This document shows positions 41,041 to 54,721 of a DNA stretch of 64,000 nucleotides, piece by piece; the stretch's first letter is position 1; each line of letters begins with the position of its first letter. A program made the translations under genes and the position numbers. The DNA comes from Halictus rubicundus (taxonomy: Eukaryota > Arthropoda > Insecta > Hymenoptera > Halictidae), in NCBI RefSeq assembly GCF_050948215.1, contig NW_027488785.1:310001-374000 (forward strand), given 5' to 3'. The notes beneath the pieces are model-generated. The model worked only from the letters and a program-made list of their open reading frames with translations, was not told where the DNA came from and ran no database searches.

Positions 41041-43590
41041 GATAGAGGATACGATAGGATAGATGATATTATAGGAAAGAGGAAAGGATATGATAGAGGA
41101 TACGATATTGTAGAGGATAGGATAGGATAGAGGATAGGATAGGATAGAGAATAGGATAGGATAGAGGATAGGATAGGATAGAGGATAGGATAGGATAGAG
41201 GATAGGATAGGATAGAGGATAGGATAGGATAGAGGATAGGATATGATAGAGGATAGGATAGGATAGAAGATAGGATAGGATAGATGAAGGGATAGGATAG
41301 AGGATAGGATAGGATAGAGGATAGGATAAGATAGAGGATAGGATATGATAGAGGATAGGATAGGATAGAAGATAGGATAGGATAGATGATAGGATAGGAT
41401 AGAGGATAGGATAAGATAGAGGATAAGATAGGATAGAGGATAGGATAGGATAGAGGATAGGATATGAATTAGGATAGGATAGGATAGAAGATAGGATCGG
41501 ATAGAGGATAGGATAGAGGATTGGATAGGATAGAGGATAGGATAAGATAGAGAATAGGATAGGATAGAGGATAGGATAGGATAGAGGATAGGATAGGATA
41601 GAGGATAGGATAGGATAGAGGATAGGATAGGGTAGAGGATAGGATAGGATAGAGGATAGGATAGGATAGATGATAGGATAGGATAGAGGATAGGATAAGA
41701 TAGAGGATAGGATAGGATAGGATAGAGGATAGGATGGGATAGAGGATAGGATAGGATAGAGGGTAGGGTAGGATAGAGGATAGGATAGGATAGAGGATAG
41801 GATAGGGTAGAGGATAGGATAGGATAGGATAGAGGATAGGATAGGATAGATGATAGGATAGGATAGAGGATAGGATAAGATAGAGGATAGGATACGATAG
41901 AGGATAGGATAGGATAGAGGATAGGAAAGGATAGAGGATAGGATAGGATAGAGGATAGGATAGGATAGAGGATAGGATAGGATAGAGGATAGGATAGGAT
42001 ACAGGATAGGATAGGATAGAGGATATGATAGGGTAGAGGATAGGATAGGATAGAGGATAGGATAGGATAGATGATAGGATAGGATAGAGGATAGGATAAG
42101 ATAGAGGATAGGATAGGATAGGATAGAGGATAGGATGGGATAGAGGATAGGACAGGATAGAGGATAGGATAGGATAGAGGATAGGATAGGATAGAGGATA
42201 GGATAGGGTAGAGGATAGGATAGGATAGAGGATAGGATAGGATAGAGGATTGGATAGGATAGAGGATAGGATAAGATAGAGGATAGGATAGGATAGGATA
42301 GAGGATAGGATACGATAGAGGATACGATAGGATAGGATAGAGGATAGGATACGATAGAGGATACGATAGGATAGGATAGAGGATAGGATACGATATAGGA
42401 TACGATAAGGATAGGATAGAGGATACGATAGGATAGAGGATAGGATAGGATAGAGGATAGGATAGGGTAGAGGATAGGATAGGATAGAGGATAGGATAGG
42501 ATAGATGATAGGATAGGATAGAGGATAGGATAGGATAGGATAGAGGATAGGATGGGATAGAGGATAGGATAGGATAGAGGATAGGATAGGATAGAGGATA
42601 GGATAGGATAGAGGATAGGATAGGATAGAGGATAGGATAGGGTAGAGGATAGTTTAGGATAGAGGATAGGATAGGGTAGATGATAGGATAGGATAGAGGA
42701 TAGGATACGATAGAGGATACGATAGGATAGGATAGAGGATAGGATACGATAGAGGATACGATAGGATAGGATAGAGGATAGGATACGATAGAGGATACGT
42801 TAGGATAGGATAGAGGATAGGATAGGATAGAGGATAGGATAGGATTGAGGATAGGATAGGGTAGAGGATAGGATAGGATAGAGGATAGGATAGGATAGAT
42901 GATAGGATAGGATAGAGGATAGGATAAGATAGAGGATAGGATAGGATAGGATAGAGGATAGGATGGGATAGAGGATAGGATAGTATAGGGGATAGGATAG
43001 GATAGAGGATAGGATAAGATAGAGGATACGATAGGATAGATGATATTATAGGAAAGAGGAAAGGATATGATAGAGGATACGATATTGTAGAGGATAGGAT
43101 AGGATAGAGGATAGGATAGGATAGAGAATAGGATAGGATAGAGGATAGGATAGGATAGAGGATAGGATAGGATAGAGGATAGGATAGGATAGAGGATAGG
43201 ATAGGATAGAGGATAGGATAGGATAGAGGATAGGATATGATAGAGGATAGGATAGGATAGAAGATAGGATAGGATAGATGAAGGGATAGGATAGAGGATA
43301 GGATAGGATAGAGGATAGGATAAGATAGAGGATAGGATATGATAGAGGATAGGATAGGATAGAAGATAGGATAGGATAGATGATAGGATAGGATAGAGGA
43401 TAGGATAAGATAGAGGATAAGATAGGATAGAGGATAGGATAGGATAGAGGATAGGATATGAATTAGGATAGGATAGGATAGAAGATAGGATCGGATAGAG
43501 GATAGGATAGAGGATTGGATAGGATAGAGGATAGGATAAGATAGAGAATAGGATAGGATAGAGGATAGGATAGGATAGAGGATAGGATAG
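41041..43590. repeat. 2,550-bp block, copy 2 of a tandem pair
   Basis: This copy follows copy 1 in head-to-tail arrangement with the same internal marker order (cassette, GATGAAGGG, GATATGAATT, GTTTAGG, cassette, GATGAAGGG, GATATGAATT). One visible difference is a GATACGATAGG word near 42421 where copy 1 has GATAGGATAGG, and near 40631 copy 1 has AGAATAGAGG where this copy has AGGATAGAGG. The right border is near 43590. Confidence 0.8.
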
Positions 43591-46500
43591 GATAGAGGAT
43601 AGGATAGGATAGAGGATAGGATAGAGGATAGGATATGATAGAGGATAGGATATGATAGAGGATAGGATAGGATAGAAGATAGGATAGGATAGATGATAGG
43701 ATAGGATAGAGGATAGGATAGGATAGAGGATAGGATAGGATAGAGGATAGGATAGGATAGAGGATAGGATAGTATAGAGGATAGGATATGATAGAGGATA
43801 GGATAGGATAGAAAATAGGATAGGATAGATGATAGGATAGGATAGAGGATAGGATAAGATAGAGGATAAGATAGGATAGAGGATAGGATAGGATAGAGGA
43901 TAGGATATGATAGAGGATAGGATAGGATAGAAGATAGGATCGGATAGAGGATAGGATAGAGGATTGGATAGGATAGATGATAGGATAAGATAGAGGATAG
44001 GATAGGATAGAGGATAGGATAGGATAGAGGATAGGATAGGATAGAGGATAGGATCGGATAGAGGATATGATAGGGGATTGGATAGGATAGAGGATAGGAT
44101 AGGATAGAGGATAGGATAGGATAGAGGATAGGATAGGATAGAGGATAGGATAGGATAGAGGATAGGATATGATAGAGGATAGGATATGATAGAGGATAGG
44201 ATAGGATAGAAGATAGGATAGGATAGATGAAGGGATAGGATAGAGGATAGGATAGGATAGAGGATAGGATAAGATAGAGGATAGGATATGATAGAGGATA
44301 GGATAGGATAGAAGATAGGATAGGATAGATGAAGGGATAGGATAGAGGATAGGATAGGATAGAGGATAGGATAAGATAGAGGATAGGATATGATAGAGGA
44401 TAGGATAGGATAGAAGATAGGATAGGATAGATGATAGGATAGGATAGAGGATAGGATAAGATAGAGGATAAGATAGGATAGAGGATAGGATAGGATAGAG
44501 GATAGGATATGAATTAGGATAGGATAGGATAGAAGATAGGATCGGATAGAGGATAGGATAGAGGATTGGACAGGATAGAGGATAGGATAAGATAGAGAAT
44601 AGGATAGGATAGAGGATAGGATAGGATAGAGGATAGGATAGGATAGAGGATAGGATAGGATAGAGGATAGGATAGGATAGAGGATAGGATATGATAGAGG
44701 ATAGGATATGATAGAGGATAGGATAGGATAGAAGATAGGATAGGATAGATGATAGGATAGGATAGAGGATAGGATAGGATAGAGGATAGGATATGATAGA
44801 GGATAGGATAGGATAGAAGATAGGATAGGATAGATGAAGGGATAGGATAGAGGATAGGATAGGATAGAGGATAGGATAAGATAGAGGATAGGATATGATA
44901 GAGGATAGGATAGGATAGAAGATAGGATAGGATAGATGATAGGATAGGATAGAGGATAGGATAAGATAGAGGATAAGATAGGATAGAGGATAGGATAGGA
45001 TAGAAAATAGGATTGGATAGATGATAGGATAGGATAGAGGATAGGATAAGATAGAGGATAGGATAGGATAGAGGATAGGATAGGATAGAGGATAGGATAG
45101 GATAGATGATAGGATAGGATAGAGGATAGGATAAGATAGAGGATAGGATAGGATAGGATAGAGGATAGGATACGATAGAGGATACGATAGGATAGGATAG
45201 AGGATAGGATACGATAGAGGATACGATAGGATAGGATAGAGGATAGGATACAATAGAGGATACGATAGGATAGGATAGAGGATAGGATAGAGGATAGGAT
45301 AGGATAGAGAATATGATACGGTAGACGATAGGGGATTGGATCGGATACAGGATAGGATAGGGTAGAGGATAGGATAGGATAGAGGATAGGATAGGATAGA
45401 GGATAGGATAGGATAGAGGATAGGATAGGATAGGATAGAGGATAGGATACGATAGAGGATACGATAGGATAGGATAGAGGATAGGATACGATAGAGGATA
45501 CGATAGGATAGGATAGAGGATAGGATAGGATAGAGGATAGGATAGGATAGAGGATAGGATAGGGTAGAGGATAGGATAGGATAGAGGATAGGATAGGATA
45601 GATGATAGGATAGGATAGAGGATAGGATAAGATAGAGGATAGGATAGGATAGGATAGAGGATAGGATGGGATAGAGGATAGGATAGTATAGGGGATAGGA
45701 TAGGATAGAGGATAGGATAAGATAGAGGATACGATAGGATAGATGATATTATAGGAAAGAGGAAAGGATATGATAGAGGATACGATATTGTAGAGGATAG
45801 GATAGGATAGAGGATAGGATAGGATAGAGAATAGGATAGGATAGAGGATAGGATAGGATAGAGGATAGGATAGGATAGAGGATAGGATAGGATAGAGGAT
45901 AGGATAGGATAGAGGATAGGATATGATAGAGGATAGGATAGGATAGAAGATAGGATAGGATAGATGAAGGGATAGGATAGAGGATAGGATAAGATGGAGG
46001 ATATGATAGGATAGAGGATAGGATAAGATAGAGGATAGGATATGATAGAGGATAGGATAGGATAGAAGATAGGATAGGATAGATGATAGGATAGGATAGA
46101 GGATAGGATAAGATAGAGGATAAGATAGGATAGAGGATAGGATAGGATAGAGGATAGGATAGGATAGAGGATAGGATATGAATTAGGATAGGATAGGATA
46201 GAAGATAGGATCGGATAGAGGATAGGATAGAGGATTGGATAGGATAGAGGATAGGATAAGATAGAGAATAGGATAGGATAGAGGATAGGATAGGATAGAG
46301 GATAGGATAGGATAGAGGATAGGATAGGATAGAGGATAGGATAGTATAGAGGATAGGATATGATAGAGGATAGGATATGATAGAGGATAGGATAGGATAG
46401 AAGATAGGATAGGATAGATGATAGGATAGGATAGAGGATAGGATAGGATAGAGGATAGGATAGGATAGAGGATAGGATAGGATAGAGGATAGGATAGGAT

Positions 46501-46889
46501 AGAGGATAGGATAGGATAGAGGATAGGATATGATAGAGGATAGGATAGGATAGAAAATAGGATAGGATAGATGATAGGATAGGATAGAGGATAGGATCGG
46601 ATAGAGGAAATGATAGGGGATTGGATAGGATAGAGGATAGGATAGGATAGAGGATAGGATAGGATAGACGATAGGATTAGATAGAGGATAGGATAGGATA
46701 GAGGATAGGATAGGATAGAGGATAGGATGGGATAGAGGATAGGATAGGATAGAGGATAGGATAGGATAGAGGATAGGATAGGATAGAGGATAGGATAGGA
46801 TAGAGGATAGGATAGGATAGAGGATAGGATAGGATAGATGATAGGATAGGATAGAGGATAGGATAAGATAGAGGATAGGATATCATAGG
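43591..46889. repeat. array segment with short local expansions
   Basis: No long tandem block was delimited here. A local expansion at about 44220-44330 repeats a GATGAAGGG-containing segment every 102 bp (six monomers). GATGAAGGG recurs near 44226, 44328, 44832 and 45964, and GATATGAATT near 44506 and 46175. A single GAGAATATGATACGG plus GGGGATTGGATCGG cassette lies near 45308. An A-type ATTATAGGAAAG cassette lies near 45748. No gene is present. Confidence 0.8.
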
Positions 46890-48290
46890 ATAGAGGATAG
46901 GATAGGATAGAGGATAGGATAGGATAGAGGATAGGATAGGATAGATGATAGGATAGGATAGAGGATAGGATAAGATAGAGGATAGGATAGGATAGGATAG
47001 AGGATAGGATACGATAGAGGATACGATAGGATAGGATAGAGGATAGGATAGAGGATAGGATAGGATAGAGAATATGATACGGTAGACGATAGGGGATTGG
47101 ATCGGATACAGGATAGGATAGGGTAGAGGATAGGATAGGATAGAGGATAGGATAGGATAGAGAATATGATACGGTAGACGATAGGGGATTGGATCGGATA
47201 CAGGATAGGAGGCGGTAGAGGATAGAATAGGATAGGATGGAGAATAGGATAGGATAGAGGATAGGTTAGGATAGAGGATAGGATAGGATAGGATAGAGGA
47301 TAGGATAGGATAGAGGATAGGATAGGATAGAGGATAGGATAGTATAGAGGATAGTATAGGATAGAGGATAGGATAGGATAGAGGATAGGATACGATAGAG
47401 GATACGATAGGATAGGATAGAGGATAGGATACGATAGAGGATACGATAGGATAGGATAGAGGATAGGATACGATAGAGGATACGATAAGGATAGGATAGA
47501 GGATAGGATAGGATAGAGGATAGGATAGGATAGAGGATAGGATAGGGTAGAGGATAGGATAGGATAGAGGATAGGATAGGATAGATGATAGGATAGGATA
47601 GAGGATAGGATAGGATAGGATAGAGGATAGGATGGGATAGAGGATAGGATAGGATAGAGGATAGGATAGGATAGAGGATAGGATAGGATAGAGGATAGGA
47701 TAGGATAGAGGATAGGATAGGGTAGAGGATAGTTTAGGATAGAGGATAGGATAGGGTAGATGATAGGATAGGATAGAGGATAGGATACGATAGAGGATAT
47801 GATAGGATAGGATAGAGGATAGGATACGATAGAGGATACGATAGGATAGGATAGAGGATAGGATACGATAGAGGATACGATAGGATAGGATAGAGGATAG
47901 GATAGGATAGAGGATAGGATAGGATAGAGGATAGGATAGGGTAGAGGATAGGATAGGATAGAGGATAGGATAGGATAGATGATAGGATAGGATAGAGGAT
48001 AGGATAAGATAGAGGATAGGATAGGATAGGATAGAGGATAGGATGGGATAGAGGATAGGATAGTATAGGGGATAGGATAGGATAGAGGATAGGATAAGAT
48101 AGAGGATACGATAGGATAGATGATATTATAGGAAAGAGGAAAGGATATGATAGAGGATACGATATTGTAGAGGATAGGATAGGATAGAGGATAGGATAGG
48201 ATAGAGAATAGGATAGGATAGAGGATAGGATAGGATAGAGGATAGGATAGGATAGACTATAGGATAGGATAGAGGATAGGATAGGATAGA
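46890..48290. repeat. about 1.4-kb block, copy 1 (partner 2.1 kb downstream)
   Basis: The offset is 2,115 bp at the GATCGG doublet (47068/49183 and 47160/49275) and 2,098 bp further on (GTTTAGG 47732/49830, ATTATAGG 48125/50223, GACTATAGG 48255/50353). The 17-bp change is loss or gain of one monomer. It begins with the two-part GATCGG doublet, contains the GATACGATAAGG word near 47480, and ends after the A-type cassette. Confidence 0.75.
47068..47216. repeat. GATCGG doublet cassette (representative)
   Basis: Two copies of a diverged word series (GAGAATATGATACGG, then GTAGACGATAGG, then GGGATTGGATCGGATACAGG) start 92 bp apart. The second ends in GGAGGCGGTAGAGG. The same doublet recurs near 49183, 50965, 54945, 58778 and 62044, always 92 bp apart where measured. 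Left of 25 kb only single copies are present (near 1013, 3295, 5343, 6990, 9103, 12723, 14456, 15468, 18865 and 24005). It is the richest source of C and of TTGG in the array. I see no gene or binding site that I can name. Confidence 0.8.
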
Positions 48291-49004
48291 GGATAGGATA
48301 GGATAGAGGATAGGATATGATAGAGGATAGGATAGGATAGAAGATAGGATAGGATAGATGAAGGGAAAGGATAGAGGATAGGATAGGATAGAGGATAGGA
48401 TAAGATAGAGGATAGGATATGATAGAGGATAGGATAGGATAGAAGATAGGATAGGATAGATGATAGGATAGGATAGAGGATAGGATAAGATAGAGGATAA
48501 GATAGGATAGAGGATAGGATAGGATAGAGGATAGGATATGAATTAGGATAGGATAGGATAGAAGATAGGATCGGATAGAGGATAGGATAGAGGATTGGAT
48601 AGGATAGAGGATAGGATAAGATAGAGAATAGGATAGGATAGAGGATAGGATAGGATAGAGGATAGGATAGGATAGAGGATAGGATAGGATAGAGGATAGG
48701 ATAGGGTAGAGGATAGGATAGGATAGAGGATAGGATAGGATAGATGATAGGATAGGATAGAGGATAGGATAAGATAGAGGATAGGATAGGATAGGATAGA
48801 GGATAGGATGGGATAGAGGATAGGATAAGATAGAGGGTAGGGTAGGATAGAGGATAGGATAGGATAGAGGATAGGATAGGGTAGAGGATAGGATAGGATA
48901 GGATAGAGGATAGGATAGTATAGATGATAGGATAGGATAGAGGATAGGATAAGATAGAGGATAGGATACGATAGAGGATAGGATAGGATAGAGGATAGGA
49001 AAGG
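48291..49004. repeat. array segment between the 2.1-kb-spaced copies
   Basis: This is ordinary 17-bp array containing GATGAAGGG (near 48357), GATATGAATT (near 48535) and AGAGGGTAGGGTAGG (near 48832). It resembles 40.7-41.0 and 34.1-34.7 kb rather than the neighbouring block. No gene is present. Confidence 0.7.
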
Positions 49005-50390
49005 ATAGAGGATAGGATAGGATAGAGGATAGGATAGGATAGAGGATAGGATAGGATAGATGATAGGATAGGATAGAGGATAGGATAAGATAGAGGATAG
49101 GATAGGATAGGATAGAGGATAGGATACGATAGAGGATACGATAGGATAGGATAGAGGATAGGATAGAGGATAGGATAGGATAGAGAATATGATACGGTAG
49201 ACGATAGGGGATTGGATCGGATACAGGATAGGATAGGGTAGAGGATAGGATAGGATAGAGGATAGGATAGGATAGAGAATATGATACGGTAGACGATAGG
49301 GGATTGGATCGGATACAGGATAGGAGGCGGTAGAGGATAGAATAGGATAGGATGGAGAATAGGATAGGATAGAGGATAGGTTAGGATAGAGGATAGGATA
49401 GGATAGGATAGAGGATAGGATAGGATAGAGGATAGGATAGTATAGAGGATAGTATAGGATAGAGGATAGGATAGGATAGAGGATAGGATACGATAGAGGA
49501 TACGATAGGATAGGATAGAGGATAGGATACGATAGAGGATACGATAGGATAGGATAGAGGATAGGATACGATAGAGGATACGATAAGGATAGGATAGAGG
49601 ATAGGATAGGATAGAGGATAGGATAGGATAGAGGATAGGATAGGGTAGAGGATAGGATAGGATAGAGGATAGGATAGGATAGATGATAGGATAGGATAGA
49701 GGATAGGATAGGATAGGATAGAGGATAGGATGGGATAGAGGATAGGATAGGATAGAGGATAGGATAGGATAGAGGATAGGATAGGATAGAGGATAGGATA
49801 GGATAGAGGATAGGATAGGGTAGAGGATAGTTTAGGATAGAGGATAGGATAGGGTAGATGATAGGATAGGATAGAGGATAGGATACGATAGAGGATATGA
49901 TAGGATAGGATAGAGGATAGGATACGATAGAGGATACGATAGGATAGGATAGAGGATAGGATACGATAGAGGATACGATAGGATAGGATAGAGGATAGGA
50001 TAGGATAGAGGATAGGATAGGATAGAGGATAGGATAGGGTAGAGGATAGGATAGGATAGAGGATAGGATAGGATAGATGATAGGATAGGATAGAGGATAG
50101 GATAAGATAGAGGATAGGATAGGATAGGATAGAGGATAGGATGGGATAGAGGATAGGATAGTATAGGGGATAGGATAGGATAGAGGATAGGATAAGATAG
50201 AGGATACGATAGGATAGATGATATTATAGGAAAGAGGAAAGGATATGATAGAGGATACGATATTGTAGAGGATAGGATAGGATAGAGGATAGGATAGGAT
50301 AGAGAATAGGATAGGATAGAGGATAGGATAGGATAGAGGATATGATAGGATAGACTATAGGATAGGATAGAGGATAGGATAGGATAGAGG
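49005..50390. repeat. about 1.4-kb block, copy 2
   Basis: This is the partner of 46.9-48.3 kb with matching order of markers. Similarity fades near 50390, where this copy turns to GATACGATAGAAAATAGG. One monomer has been gained or lost relative to copy 1 between the doublet and the GTTTAGG word. Confidence 0.75.
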
Positions 50391-50742
50391 ATAGGATATG
50401 ATAGAGGATAGGATACGATAGAAAATAGGATAGGATAGATGATAGGATAGGATAGAGGATAGGATAAGATAGAGGATAAGATAGGATAGAGGATAGGATA
50501 GGATAGAGGATAGGATATGATAGAGGATACGATAGGATAGAAGATAGGATCGGATAGAGGATAGGATAGAGGATTGGATAGGATAGAGGATAGGATAAGA
50601 TAGAGGATAGGATAGGATAGAGGATAGGATAGGATAGAGGATAGGATAGGATAGAGGATAGGATCGGATAGAGGATATGATAGGGGATTGGATAGGATAG
50701 AGGATAGGATAGGATAGAGGATAGGATAGGATAGAGGATAGG
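50391..50742. repeat. short array segment before the 3.9-kb unit series
   Basis: This is 17-bp array with GATCGG near 50551 and 50664 and GGGGATTGGATAGG near 50693. The last 100 bp or so match the sequence just before 54722, so the true start of the 3.9-kb unit may lie inside this segment. No gene is present. Confidence 0.6.
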
Positions 50743-51774
50743 ATTAGATAGAGGATAGGATAGGATAGAGGATAGGATAGGATAGGATAGAGGATAGGAT
50801 AGGATAGAGGATAGGATAGGATAGAGGATAGGATAGGATAGATGATAGGATAGGATAGAGGATAGGATAAGATAGAGGATAGGATAGGATAGGATAGAGG
50901 ATAGGATACGATAGAGGATACGATAGGATAGGATAGAGGATAGGATAGAGGATAGGATAGGATAGAGAATATGATACGGTAGACGATAGGGGATTGGATC
51001 GGATACAGGATAGGATAGGGTAGAGGATAGGATAGGATAGAGGATAGGATAGGATAGAGAATATGATACGGTAGACGATAGTGGATTGGATCGGATACAG
51101 GATAGGAGGCGGTAGAGGATAGAATAGGATAGGATGGAGAATAGGATAGGATAGAGGATAGGTTAGGATAGAGGATAGGATAGGATAGGATAGAGGATAG
51201 GATAGGATAGAGGATAGGATAGGATAGAGCATAGGATACGATAGAGGATAGGATAGGGGATTGGATAGGATAGAGGATAGGTTAGGACAGATGATATTAT
51301 AGGAATGGGGATAGGATATGATAGAGGATAGGATAGGATAGAGGATAGGATAGGATAGAGGATAGGATAGGATAGAGGATAGGATAGGATAGAGGATAGG
51401 ATAAGATAGAGGATAGGATAGGATAGGATAGAGGATAGGATGGGATAGAGGATAGGACAGGATAGAGGATAGGATAGGATAGAGGATAGGATAGGATAGA
51501 GGATAGGATAGTATAGAGGATAGTATAGGATAGAGGATAGGATAGGATAGAGGATAGGATAAGATAGAGGATATGATAGGATAGAGGATTGGATAGTATA
51601 GAGGATAGGATAGGATAGAGGATAGGATAGGATAGAGGATAGGAAAGGATAGAGGATAGGATACGATAGAGGATAGGATAGGATAGAGGATAGGATAAGA
51701 TAGAGGATAGGATAGGATAGAGGATAGGATAGGATAGATGATAGGATGGGATAGAGGATAGGATAGGATAGAGG

Positions 51775-52933
51775 ATAGGATAGGATAGAGGATAGGATAG
51801 AATAGAGGATAGGATAGGATAGAGGATAGGATAGGATAGATGATAGGATAGGATAGAGGATAGGATAAGATAGAGGATAGGATAGGATAGGATAGAGGAT
51901 AGGATGGGATAGAGGATAGGACAGGATAGAGGATAGGATAGGATAGAGGATAGGATAGGATAGAGGATAGGATAGGGTAGAGGATAGGATAGGATAGAGG
52001 ATAGGATAGGATAGAGGATTGGATAGGATAGAGGATAGGATAAGATAGAGGATAGGATAGGATAGGATAGAGGATAGGATACGATAGAGGATACGATAGG
52101 ATAGGATAGAGGATAGGATACGATAGAGGATACGATAAGGATAGGATAGAGGATAGGATAGGATAGAGGATAGGATAGGGTAGAGGATAGGATAGGATAG
52201 GATAGAGGATAGGATGGGATAGAGGATAGGATAGGATAGAGGATAGGATAGGATAGAGGATAGGATAGGATAGAGGATAGGATAGGATAGAGGATAGGAT
52301 AGGGTAGAGGATAGTTTAGGATAGAGGATAGGATAGGGTAGAGGATAGGATAGGATAGAGGATAGGATAGGATAGGATAGAGGATAGGATATGATAGAGG
52401 ATACGATAGGATAGGATAGAGGATAGGATACGATAGAGGATACGATAGGATAGGATAGAGGATAGGATACGATAGAGGATACGATAGGATAGGATAGAGG
52501 ATAGGATAGGATAGAGGATAGGATAGGATAGAGGATAGGATAGGGTAGAGGATAGGATAGGATAGAGGATAGGATAGGATAGATGATAGGATAGGATAGA
52601 GGATAGGATAAGATAGAGGATAGGATAGGATAGGATAGAGGATAGGATGGGATAGAGGATAGGATAGGATAGAGGGTAGGATAGGATAGAGGATAGGATA
52701 GGATAGAGGATAGGATAGGGTAGAGGATAGGATAGGATAGGATAGAGGATAGGATAGGATAGATGATAGGATAGGATAGAGGATAGGATAAGACAGAGGA
52801 TAGGATAGGATAGGATAGAGGATAGGATACGATAGAGGATACGATAGGATAGGATAGAGGATAGGATACGATAGAGGATACGATAGGATAGGATAGAGGA
52901 TAGGATACGATAGAGGATACGATAGGATAGAGG
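51775..52933. repeat. 1,159-bp nested tandem duplication, copy 1
   Basis: A constant +1,159-bp offset was seen for AATAGAGG (51801/52960), GGATGGGATAG (51901/53060), TACGATAAGG (52131/53290), GTTTAGG (52314/53473), AGAGGGTAGG (52671/53830) and AGACAGAGG (52791/53950). The length is not a multiple of 17. The single clean mismatch I noticed at the left edge (GATAGAGG against GATACGATAGAGG context near 51790/52945) marks the junction zone. Confidence 0.83.
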
Positions 52934-54092
52934 ATAGGATACGATAGAGGATAGGATAGAATAGAGGATAGGATAGGATAGAGGATAGGATAGGATAGAT
53001 GATAGGATAGGATAGAGGATAGGATAAGATAGAGGATAGGATAGGATAGGATAGAGGATAGGATGGGATAGAGGATAGGACAGGATAGAGGATAGGATAG
53101 GATAGAGGATAGGATAGGATAGAGGATAGGATAGGGTAGAGGATAGGATAGGATAGAGGATAGGATAGGATAGAGGATTGGATAGGATAGAGGATAGGAT
53201 AAGATAGAGGATAGGATAGGATAGGATAGAGGATAGGATACGATAGAGGATACGATAGGATAGGATAGAGGATAGGATACGATAGAGGATACGATAAGGA
53301 TAGGATAGAGGATAGGATAGGATAGAGGATAGGATAGGGTAGAGGATAGGATAGGATAGGATAGAGGATAGGATGGGATAGAGGATAGGATAGGATAGAG
53401 GATAGGATAGGATAGAGGATAGGATAGGATAGAGGATAGGATAGGATAGAGGATAGGATAGGGTAGAGGATAGTTTAGGATAGAGGATAGGATAGGGTAG
53501 AGGATAGGATAGGATAGAGGATAGGATAGGATAGGATAGAGGATAGGATATGATAGAGGATACGATAGGATAGGATAGAGGATAGGATACGATAGAGGAT
53601 ACGATAGGATAGGATAGAGGATAGGATACGATAGAGGATACGATAGGATAGGATAGAGGATAGGATAGGATAGAGGATAGGATAGGATAGAGGATAGGAT
53701 AGGGTAGAGGATAGGATAGGATAGAGGATAGGATAGGATAGATGATAGGATAGGATAGAGGATAGGATAAGATAGAGGATAGGATAGGATAGGATAGAGG
53801 ATAGGATGGGATAGAGGATAGGATAGGATAGAGGGTAGGATAGGATAGAGGATAGGATAGGATAGAGGATAGGATAGGGTAGAGGATAGGATAGGATAGG
53901 ATAGAGGATAGGATAGGATAGATGATAGGATAGGATAGAGGATAGGATAAGACAGAGGATAGGATAGGATAGGATAGAGGATAGGATACGATAGAGGATA
54001 CGATAGGATAGGATAGAGGATAGGATACGATAGAGGATACGATAGGATAGGATAGAGGATAGGATACGATAGAGGATACGATAGGATAGAGG
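52934..54092. repeat. 1,159-bp nested tandem duplication, copy 2
   Basis: This is the head-to-tail copy of 51.8-52.9 kb. Six markers keep the same offset, so there is no net indel between the copies. Matching ends near 54114. The next 3.8-kb unit appears to carry a single copy of this segment with some local changes, so the duplication looks specific to the first unit. Confidence 0.82.
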
Positions 54093-54721
54093 ATAGGATA
54101 CGATAGAGGATAGGATAGGATAGAGGATAGGAAAGGATAGAGGATAGGATAGGATAGAGGATAGGATAAGATAGAGGATAGGATAGGATAGAGGATAGGA
54201 TAGGATAGAGGATAGGATGGGATAGAGGATAGGATAGGATAGAGGATAGGATAGGATAGAGGATAGGATATGATAGAGGATAGGATAGGATAGAAGATAG
54301 GATAGGATAGATGATAGGATAGGATAGAGGATAGGATAGGATAGAGGATAGGATAGGATAGAGGATAGGATAGGATAGAGGATAGGATAGGATAGAGGAT
54401 AGGATAGGATAGAGGATAGGATATGATAGAGGATAGGATATGATAGAGGATAGGATAGGATAGAAGATAGGATAGGATAGATGATAGGATAGGATAGAGG
54501 ATAGGATAGGATAGAGGATAGGATAGGATAGAGGATAGGATAGGATAGAGGATAGGATAGGATAGATGATAGGATAGGATAGAGGATAGGATAGGATAGA
54601 GGATAGGATAGGATAGAGGATAGGATAGGATAGAGGATAGGATCGGATAGAGGATATGATAGGGGATTGGATAGGATAGAGGATAGGATAGGATAGAGGA
54701 TAGGATAGGATAGAGGATAGG

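Larger units (their letters stand above)
50743..54721. repeat. 3,979-bp unit, copy 1 of a 3.3-4.0-kb series
   Basis: Unit borders were set at the word GGATTAGATAGAGG (near 50743, 54722, 58556 and 61818). The unit starts with a GATCGG doublet (GAGAATATGATACGG words 92 bp apart at 50965 and 51057) and a C-type cassette ATTATAGGAATGGGGATAGG near 51295. The C-type cassette recurs 3,979 bp, then 3,834 bp, then 3,250 bp downstream. A 162-codon stop-free minus frame over the first 490 bp recurs nearly unchanged at 54723 and 58557. The unit contains a nested 1,159-bp tandem duplication. Confidence 0.78.
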
